Below, one piece after another: positions 6,849 through 11,453 of a stretch of DNA of 11,453 nucleotides. Where the stretch lies: contig DEOR01000029.1 in NCBI GenBank assembly GCA_002358345.1, positions 34,004-45,456 of the forward strand, read 5' to 3'. Within the stretch, counting starts at the first letter, position 1. Every line of letters starts with the position of its first letter. The DNA comes from Proteobacteria bacterium UBA3413 (GTDB lineage Bacteria; Pseudomonadota; Gammaproteobacteria; Magnimaribacterales; D2472). The translations under genes and the position numbers were made by a program. A model generated the notes under the pieces. It worked only from the letters and a program-made list of their open reading frames with translations. It was not told the origin of the DNA and searched no databases.

Positions 6849-8207
6849 TTATGAGATTAATTGATATATAAATACCGCAGCAACTGAGGCTGGTGAAATA
6901 TATCTAATAAAAAATCTCCACACATTAAAGACTTGTAATTGGATGTCTGAGAATTCATCTAACGCAAGATCTGGTTTTAAAAACCACCCTGCAAATATCG
7001 CAATCAGCATTCCACCTATAGGCATCAAAAATTGATTAGCAAGATAGTCCATGGAATCAAGAAAGTTTAAATCTCCAATAAAGGCTATCTCAGACCATTC
7101 ATTAAAACTTAACACACTGCCGATACCAATAAACCATGCCAATAACCCCAGGATCAGGGCAGCAGAAAAGCGTGAGGTAATTTTTTCTTCTTCAAAATAA
7201 GCAACACTCGGCTCAAGCAATGAAATGGCGCTGCTAAGAGCGGCAATGGACAAAAGAGTAAAAAATGCCGGGCCGATAATATTGCCAAGCGGCATATCAA
7301 CAAAGACTGATAAAAGACTAATAAATACAAGGCCTGGCCCAGCACCTGGTTCCATGCCGTATGCAAAAATAATTGGGAAAATAGCCAAACCAGCCAAGAT
7401 AGCAATCAAGGTATCCAAGCCAGCAACGGCAAGCGATGTTTTAAAAATATTTTCTTCTTTAGGCATGTATGAGCCGTAGCACATGATCGAACCCATGCCG
7501 AGACTTAAGCTAAAAAATGCTTGCCCCATGGCTCTTAAGAAAGTGGTTGCATCAACATCAGAGAAATTAGGAGAGAATAAAAAACTGAACCCTCTGATAA
7601 AGTCACCATTAATCATGGCATTAAGGACCATGATGATCATCAGGATAAATAATGTTGGCATCAATAAACGAACCATTCGTTCTATGCCCCCGATAACTCC
7701 TGCTGCTAGAATTGCTATATTAAATCCAATGAAGAGTGTATGCCAAAAGAGCAATCTAGGCGCTGAGGCAGTCACTAAGGAATATTGCTCAGCGGAAGTA
7801 ATGCTTGTATTTGGCATGGCTGCAATGCCTATGTAATTGAGACAAATGCCTGCAATGACGCTATAAAAAGAAAGGATAAGAATCCCAGATACTAAGCCGC
7901 CCCACCCCACCGCTTGCCACTTTGAGCTTTGGCCAGAATCAATAGCTGCAATTTTCATAGCATTCACTGGACTTTTCCTAGCTCGCCTTCCAATCATAAT
8001 CTCAGCCATCATTATTGGAAGTCCAACAACTAGAATGCAGCCCAAATAGATTAAAACAAAAGCGCTTCCTCCTTCAGTCCCTGCTTTGTATGGGAAGCCC
8101 CAAATATTTCCCAAGCCGACTGCTGAACCTGCTGCAGCCAAAACAAAAGTCCACTTACCCACCCAGGCAATAGAATTGCTTGTCTTGTTAGATGTATTCA
8201 TGTTCAT
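6849..8207 (-). CDS. Sodium-dependent transporter, NSS (neurotransmitter:sodium symporter / LeuT) family
   Basis: Inner-membrane symporter predicted to import an amino acid or similar solute with Na+. The 452 residues form about eleven hydrophobic helices. Helix 1 carries the family signature at residues 26-50 (AGSAVGLGNIWGFPYKAG then TEGGSAF), and the helix-8 region LSIAALSSAISLLEPSVAYFEE holds the Ser residues expected at the second sodium site. The residue after NIW is Gly37, where LeuT and most eukaryotic members have the extracellular-gate Arg; other bacterial members also vary here. Substrate cannot be predicted. ATG at 8207 is seven bases after the upstream DUF3429 gene and lacks a ribosome binding site, so coupling is likely. 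ratA follows three bases later. Confidence 0.95.
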   Translation of the reverse strand: MNMNTSNKTSNSIAWVGKWTFVLAAAGSAVGLGNIWGFPYKAGTEGGSAFVLIYLGCILVVGLPIMMAEIMIGRRARKSPVNAMKIAAIDSGQSSKWQAVGWGGLVSGILILSFYSVIAGICLNYIGIAAMPNTSITSAEQYSLVTASAPRLLFWHTLFIGFNIAILAAGVIGGIERMVRLLMPTLFILMIIMVLNAMINGDFIRGFSFLFSPNFSDVDATTFLRAMGQAFFSLSLGMGSIMCYGSYMPKEENIFKTSLAVAGLDTLIAILAGLAIFPIIFAYGMEPGAGPGLVFISLLSVFVDMPLGNIIGPAFFTLLSIAALSSAISLLEPSVAYFEEEKITSRFSAALILGLLAWFIGIGSVLSFNEWSEIAFIGDLNFLDSMDYLANQFLMPIGGMLIAIFAGWFLKPDLALDEFSDIQLQVFNVWRFFIRYISPASVAAVFIYQLIS

Positions 8208-8214
8208 AAAAATT

Positions 8215-8652
8215 TTATGTGTATGGATTAAAGATAAAAGCTAATGATGTTATGCAGCATATTGTAACTAAGTTTGTAATTAAATTTCGCGCATCTGCGT
8301 ATTTAGTATGACTTTGATAATAGGAACTGTTTGAGCTCTCAAAATATAAAAAAATTTGCAAGCTCGCTATTAGCAGCAGTAAACTCGCGGTAATCAAAAA
8401 ACTTGCAAGTAGAGCAATCGATAAACCCATTAATGAAAAGCCAATTGCACACCATAAGTTCAAGCTATTATTTTTCTGATCGTCCCAGCCCCAGATAAAA
8501 CCACCTAAAAACGATATGACAATCCCACCATATATAACCAAAGCTTTAATTGCCATCATCCCAATCTGAAAATTTAAGATCCAAGGCGCTAAAGCTAATA
8601 AAGCAAATAAACTCAACCCAAAATAGATTAAGGTAACTTTTATTTCTTGCAT
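8215..8652 (-). CDS. DUF3429 family membrane protein
   Basis: A 145-residue integral membrane protein of unknown function with about five hydrophobic segments (roughly residues 8-28, 33-55, 65-82, 83-102 and 124-142). The segment YGGIVISFLGGFIWGW at residues 41-56 is typical of DUF3429, as is the closing Y-(A/L)-x-R-N-L helix. ATG at 8652 is preceded by GAGG seven bases upstream, a good ribosome binding site. It heads the apparent operon DUF3429-NSS-ratA-rnfH and is divergent from smpB across 57 bases. Family assignment is from remembered motif; the job of the protein is unknown. Confidence 0.8.
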   Translation of the reverse strand: MQEIKVTLIYFGLSLFALLALAPWILNFQIGMMAIKALVIYGGIVISFLGGFIWGWDDQKNNSLNLWCAIGFSLMGLSIALLASFLITASLLLLIASLQIFLYFESSNSSYYQSHTKYADARNLITNLVTICCITSLAFIFNPYT

Positions 8653-8668
8653 AAAAAACCCTCAAAGA

Positions 8669-8696
8669 TTGCAAATAGATTAAACGGATTCATAAT
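8669..8696 (+). promoter_or_regulatory. Putative smpB promoter
   Basis: TTGCAA (8669-8674) and CATAAT (8691-8696) are separated by 16 bases, a fair sigma-70 match, in the spacer between the DUF3429 gene and smpB. The transcript would start near 8703, only about seven bases before the ATG, with no ribosome binding site. Confidence 0.4.
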
Positions 8697-8709
8697 TAAG
8701 ATACCAATT

Positions 8710-9174
8710 ATGAAAGCAGCAAACAATAATATCATCGTCAAAAATAAAAATGCTGCAAGAAACTATCATTTAACCGATAAATATCAGGCAGGAATAGTCC
8801 TGGAAGGCTGGGAAGTAAAGGGTCTAAGAGATGGAAAAGTAGATGTTAAAGACTCCTACGTCACCCTGAAGAATAATGAAGCCTGGGTCATTGGTTTAAA
8901 AATTGATCCCCCGGCTTCTCTGATGCATGAAAGCATTGACCCAACTCGCTCTAGAAAGCTTCTACTTAACAAAAAAGAAATAAATAAAATTCTTGAGTCT
9001 GTCAGCCTGCAAGGTCTTACCTGTGTTCTAACAATGGTTTACTGGAAGGAAAATAAAATTAAGTGCGACATTGCAATCGGCAAAGGCAAGAAAACCTATG
9101 ATCAAAGGGAAGATGTAAAGCAGAGAGATTGGAACAGGGAGAAACAAAGAATTTTAAAAAATTCTAATCGTTAA
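8710..9174 (+). CDS. smpB: SsrA-binding protein SmpB
   Basis: Binds tmRNA and places it in the empty A site of stalled ribosomes, starting trans-translation. The protein (154 residues from the ATG at 8710; E. coli 160) shows the conserved NKNAARNYHLTDKYQAGI, LEGWEVKGLRDGKV, SYV, DPTRSRKLLLNKKEI and GKGKKTYDQREDVKQRDW, with the basic C-terminal tail that enters the decoding path. I reject a longer reading from a TTG at 8647: it adds 21 residues with no counterpart in the family and runs through the putative promoter. The gene lies 28 bases upstream of ssrA, its RNA partner. Confidence 0.97.
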   Translation: MKAANNNIIVKNKNAARNYHLTDKYQAGIVLEGWEVKGLRDGKVDVKDSYVTLKNNEAWVIGLKIDPPASLMHESIDPTRSRKLLLNKKEINKILESVSLQGLTCVLTMVYWKENKIKCDIAIGKGKKTYDQREDVKQRDWNREKQRILKNSNR

Positions 9175-9190
9175 GTAATTCCTATATAAT
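9162..9190 (+). promoter_or_regulatory. Putative ssrA (tmRNA) promoter
   Basis: A perfect TATAAT (9185-9190) stands 12 bases before the mature 5' end of tmRNA. At 17-base spacing the -35 is a weak TTCTAA (9162-9167), inside the end of smpB. The transcript would start a few bases before the mature end, to be trimmed by RNase P. Confidence 0.6.
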
Positions 9191-9202
9191 CTTCCACCCC
9201 AT

Positions 9203-9549
9203 GGGGGCGAATTGGGTTCGACGTTTTTATTGGATTCCAAAGCGCATGCCAAGATTGTGGTAACTCTTGTAAAACATACTACAAAAAAATTAGTTGCAGA
9301 AAACGACAACTACGCTTTAGCCGCTTAAGGCTAACCAATGCAAGAATTGTCTATGGTTTGAAGCATTGGCAAAATACATAGTCTAGCTTTGCTGTGTTGA
9401 CTAAACGCAGTAACGTGAAATCTAACTAGTCTAGTCTCTAGTACCCTGCTCTTCGGGTCATTAAGGCGAAACACAAAGAGTGAGCTAAGCATGTAGAAGT
9501 CAGGTTGAAGGACTAACGGACGCGGGTTCAATTCCCGCCGCCTCCACCA
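9203..9549 (+). ncRNA. ssrA: Transfer-messenger RNA (tmRNA, one-piece)
   Basis: Rescues stalled ribosomes and tags the unfinished protein for proteolysis. The 5' GGGGGCG (9203-9209) pairs with the 3' CGCCTCC (9539-9545) with one G-U pair, forming the tRNA-like acceptor stem; discriminator A and encoded CCA follow (9546-9549). The conserved GGGTTCGACG near the 5' end, GCATGCC, and the T-arm with GGGTTCAATTCCCGCC are present. The resume codon is GCA at 9296, after TTAGTT, and the tag frame (9296-9328) reads AENDNYALAA and then TAA, closely matching the E. coli tag AANDENYALAA. At 347 nt it is slightly shorter than E. coli's 363. It follows smpB. Confidence 0.98.
9296..9328 (+). other. tmRNA proteolysis-tag reading frame
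   Basis: Codons GCA GAA AAC GAC AAC TAC GCT TTA GCC GCT TAA give AENDNYALAA. The ALAA end is the ClpXP/ClpAP recognition signal. The first Ala comes from the charged tmRNA in other species, with the resume codon following it. The TAGTT just upstream of GCA matches the conserved element that sets the resume point. Confidence 0.95.
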
Positions 9550-9555
9550 AATAAT

Positions 9556-9574
9556 AGCCCCACAAGGGGCTTTA
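9556..9574 (+). terminator. Rho-independent terminator after ssrA
   Basis: AGCCCC (9556-9561), loop ACAA, GGGGCT (9566-9571) form a six-pair GC-rich hairpin whose stem runs into TTT. It starts six bases after the tmRNA CCA end, which suits termination of ssrA. The T-run is short. Confidence 0.75.
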
Positions 9575-9875
9575 AAGCACCATAAAGCATTGATTTAAAT
9601 AGGGTTTATAGATTTTTTAAGTATTTCAAGAAAGCCCCGAGACTGGCTGCAGTATGTACGGCAATAGCACCTAGACAGGCGATTTTCACCTCAACCCATG
9701 AGTGGGAGCCGGGGTTTGCCGAACAGACCTTGAGGCGTCGAGGGCAATTGGATAGTAAACCTAGGAGATAGGATTTCCCAAAAGAGATCAAATCAGCAAT
9801 GCCGGGGCAGCCAAATCTTTCTTTGACAAGATCAACCTTTTACGGAATAACAATTACACTAACGGGCCTGATTAA
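9575..9875. other. Spacer at the composition break; no convincing gene
   Basis: About 300 bases between the ssrA terminator and the DUF1330 stop. The first 50 or so are AT-rich like the left part. From about 9630 G+C rises (about 57% by hand count over 9661-9720). A minus-strand frame is open from about 9839 to 9606 (61 codons if started at TTG 9791), ending in LGAFLKYLKNL. It has no ribosome binding site and no motif I recognise. It may be chance or the worn remnant of a gene. No integrase fragment, tRNA or second copy of the ssrA end is visible here. Confidence 0.5.
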
Positions 9876-10187
9876 CTATCTTGCAGGCAATCCGTGGACC
9901 ATCGTTAGGAACTGCGTGTCTGTACCTGCACGACGGTGCTTTGCAATCGCTTGATACTCTGGATCGCCAAACCAAGCCTGAGCGGCAGTTTCAGAGGGAA
10001 GCTGAAAGAGCACAATACGACCTTCCCTAGGATAAGCACCCTCCAAGGTCACAGTGCTGTCGTCATAACTTAGAAAAGAACCGCCATGCTTTTTCAAAAG
10101 AGGGAAAAAACCCTTCTCGTAAAGTTTGTAAGTATCTGCATCTTGGATATGGAAATTGGCAATCATATAAACAGGGATATCTGACAT
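9876..10187 (-). CDS. DUF1330 family protein
   Basis: A 103-residue soluble protein of the dimeric alpha/beta-barrel-like DUF1330 family, whose function is unknown. Typical features are the opening strand PVYMIANFHIQDADTYKLYE, the central GGSFLSYDDS then TLEGAYPREGRIVLFQLPS, and AAQAWFGDPEYQAIAKHR, where W plus D-PEY is the family's best signature. ATG at 10187 has only a weak purine-rich AGAGA upstream. It lies 65 bases downstream of the haloalkane dehalogenase on the same strand, so co-expression is likely. A role accessory to the dehalogenase is conceivable but unsupported by any residue seen. Base composition is richer in G+C than genes left of ssrA. Confidence 0.85.
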   Translation of the reverse strand: MSDIPVYMIANFHIQDADTYKLYEKGFFPLLKKHGGSFLSYDDSTVTLEGAYPREGRIVLFQLPSETAAQAWFGDPEYQAIAKHRRAGTDTQFLTMVHGLPAR

Positions 10188-10252
10188 TTTAGGTTTCTCT
10201 CTTGCTTTAAATAATAAGGTTGAACAATGAGTTTGAGTACTCAGATTAAGAC

Positions 10253-11131
10253 TTAGATGGTCTCGAGCCAGCCGGCAACAGCCTGACCAATCTCAACCGG
10301 TGAATCTTCCTGAATAAAGTGCAGGCCTTTAACTGTGACTTCCTGCTGGTTCGGCCAACTACGGCAAAACTCCCGCTGCCTACCGACCAAAATAGAACCC
10401 GGCTCAGCGTTGACAAATAACTTGGGTAACTCTGAAGCGGCCATAAACGCCCCATATTGTTCCACCAGGGCAACCACCTCAGGAGGCTCTCCCTCAATAG
10501 GAATCTGGCGGGGCCAGTTGAGTGTCGGCTGACGATCATCCGGAGAAGCAAAGGGTGCACGATAGGCTTCCATTTCTGTGTCAGTCAGATCCCTGATAAT
10601 AGAGGTGGGTACAACGGCTTCGATAAACATATTGCGGTTGAGGATAAGGTCTTCGCCCTTTTCTGAGCGGAAACCTTTGAAGATACCTCTGGCACCTTCG
10701 GGCCAATCGTCCCAGCTCACCGGGGCGACAATTCCCTCCATATAGGCCACGCCTTTAACCGCTGTGCTGTTGCGCATTGCCCACATAAAGCCCAGAGCAC
10801 TACCCCAGTCGTGGATCACCAAGGTGACATTGGCGTTGATATCTAAGCCATGCAATAGCCCGCTCAGGTAGTCGTATGCCACCTCAAGCGTGTAGCGTTC
10901 TGGACCCATAGATGCTGGTAGTTTGTCTGAGTCACCATGGCCAATCAGATCGGGGATGATCACACGGCCAGAGGCAAGTAGCTCTGGGGCAACGTTGCGC
11001 CACAGAAATGAAGACATAGGGTTGCCGTGGAGTAAGACAATAGGATTGCCGCTGCCTTCATCGACGTAAGCGATTTTTCTGCCGTTAACGTCTAAAAACT
11101 TTTTATCGTAGGGCATGGTTTCAGACATCAT
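10253..11131 (-). CDS. Haloalkane dehalogenase, HLD-II type (LinB/DhaA-like)
   Basis: Alpha/beta-hydrolase that cleaves carbon-halogen bonds, yielding an alcohol, halide and proton, without cofactor. The 292 residues align over their whole length with LinB. The catalytic set is intact: nucleophile Asp108 in VIHDWGSALG, halide-binding Trp109 and Asn37 (HGNPMS), acid Glu132 in AYMEGI, and base His271 in LHFIQEDSP. Asn, Asp and Glu placement with the acid after strand 6 is the HLD-II arrangement. The cap region (about 135-205, APVSWDDWPEGARGIF) and NWPRQIPIEGEPPEVV also match. No signal peptide. ATG at 11131 has AAGGAG six bases upstream. It lies between a DJ-1/PfpI-like gene (50 bases upstream) and DUF1330. 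Natural substrate is unknown; the related coelenterazine luciferase fold is a less likely alternative. Confidence 0.93.
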   Translation of the reverse strand: MMSETMPYDKKFLDVNGRKIAYVDEGSGNPIVLLHGNPMSSFLWRNVAPELLASGRVIIPDLIGHGDSDKLPASMGPERYTLEVAYDYLSGLLHGLDINANVTLVIHDWGSALGFMWAMRNSTAVKGVAYMEGIVAPVSWDDWPEGARGIFKGFRSEKGEDLILNRNMFIEAVVPTSIIRDLTDTEMEAYRAPFASPDDRQPTLNWPRQIPIEGEPPEVVALVEQYGAFMAASELPKLFVNAEPGSILVGRQREFCRSWPNQQEVTVKGLHFIQEDSPVEIGQAVAGWLETI

Positions 11132-11181
11132 TTTGAACTCCTTCTTGTAATCAGGCGGTAAGACCGATCATGGCCAGGCTG

Positions 11182-11453
11182 TTATTGATCGCTTTGCTTG
11201 CTAGCAGATTGGGACGCGATTGATAGTAATGCAGCGTATTTCGTGGACTTGCTGGCCACCAACTCCAGCATTCTATGCGCGGTTTCTCGGCCGGAATTCT
11301 GATTCTGCCCCGTGACAAAACGTTCTTCATCGTCAACCACAACGAGGGTCGCAAGGAAGTCCATGAACCTGGTGTTGCTTTCAAAAATAACACCGGCTTT
11401 TCGCAACTCTGTCTCTGGGTGCTGGGGAGTAATTTCTATTATGCCCAGCTCCT
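11182..11453 (-). CDS. DJ-1/PfpI family (class I glutamine amidotransferase-like) protein, C-terminal part, cut by the right edge
   Basis: An open frame enters from the right edge and stops at 11182; 90 codons are visible, with ELGIIEITPQHPE at its start. The segment LATLVVVDDEERFVTGQNQNSG followed by an amphipathic helix is the usual C-terminal end of DJ-1/PfpI and Hsp31-like proteins, in which a (V/I)TGQN turn precedes the last helix. The nucleophile-elbow Cys that separates active members from inactive ones lies outside the window, so activity (glyoxalase, deglycase, chaperone or hydratase types) cannot be judged. The tail after the helix is Ser/Gln-rich. It is the first visible gene of the cassette with the dehalogenase and DUF1330. 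Confidence 0.75.
   Translation of the reverse strand, partial: ELGIIEITPQHPETELRKAGVIFESNTRFMDFLATLVVVDDEERFVTGQNQNSGRETAHRMLELVASKSTKYAALLSIASQSASKQSDQ

Noticed and set aside
7225..7836. Plus-strand frames of 84 and 117 codons inside the transporter gene
   Set aside because: They mirror the hydrophobic codons of the real gene and have no recognisable motifs.
8647..8709. Longer smpB starting at TTG 8647
   Set aside because: The 21 added residues have no match in SmpB and would cross the likely promoter.
10234..10243. Perfect 10-base palindrome TGAGTACTCA between the dehalogenase and DUF1330 genes
   Set aside because: Too short to claim as an operator, and no second copy was noticed.
11151..11393. 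Alternative minus-strand frame over the DJ-1-like gene
   Set aside because: The neighbouring frame carries the recognisable VVVDDEERFVTGQN end; this one has no family likeness.
1..11453. CRISPR arrays, insertion sequences, tRNAs, prophage genes
   Set aside because: No spaced direct repeats, transposase or integrase motifs, or tRNA-like folds other than tmRNA were found.

Overview
The window looks like chromosomal DNA of an AT-rich, compact gammaproteobacterium, probably marine. The evidence is the gene order (smpB, ratA, rnfH, bamE, fur, grpE, dnaK, dnaJ, dapB is a classic gammaproteobacterial block), a Fur protein of the Pseudomonas kind, a tmRNA tag ending in ALAA, and spacers of only a few bases. 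I cannot name the lineage from sequence alone.

Layout, left to right. (1) 1-5285, minus strand: grpE-dnaK-dnaJ-dapB, then rpsB, which runs off the left edge. grpE is preceded by a very good sigma-32 heat-shock promoter. rpsB has its own leader that can fold next to its ribosome binding site, as expected for S2 autoregulation. (2) 5286-6132: fur (minus) and bamE (plus) diverge from a 45-bp spacer with overlapping promoters. (3) 6136-8652, minus strand: an apparent operon of a DUF3429 membrane protein, an NSS-type sodium symporter, ratA and rnfH, with gaps or overlaps of a few bases. (4) 8710-9574, plus strand: smpB, then ssrA (tmRNA) with its tag reading frame and a rho-independent terminator. 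The protein and RNA partners of trans-translation sit side by side. (5) 9575-11453: base composition rises sharply in G+C directly after the ssrA terminator. This part carries a minus-strand cassette of a DJ-1/PfpI-like protein (cut by the right edge), an HLD-II type haloalkane dehalogenase with an intact catalytic pentad, and a small DUF1330 protein.

Functionally the left 9.5 kb is housekeeping: protein folding (DnaK system), lysine/peptidoglycan precursor synthesis (DapB), translation (S2), iron control (Fur), outer-membrane assembly (BamE) and ribosome rescue (SmpB-tmRNA). The right 1.9 kb looks like accessory DNA placed downstream of ssrA, a well-known integration target, and may give the cell an organohalogen-handling function. 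No integrase, CRISPR array or clearly new multi-gene system is visible. The most interesting signals are the composition break at ssrA with the dehalogenase cassette, the compact TTG-started DapB, the switch-like rpsB leader, and several inferred transcripts with almost no 5' leader.
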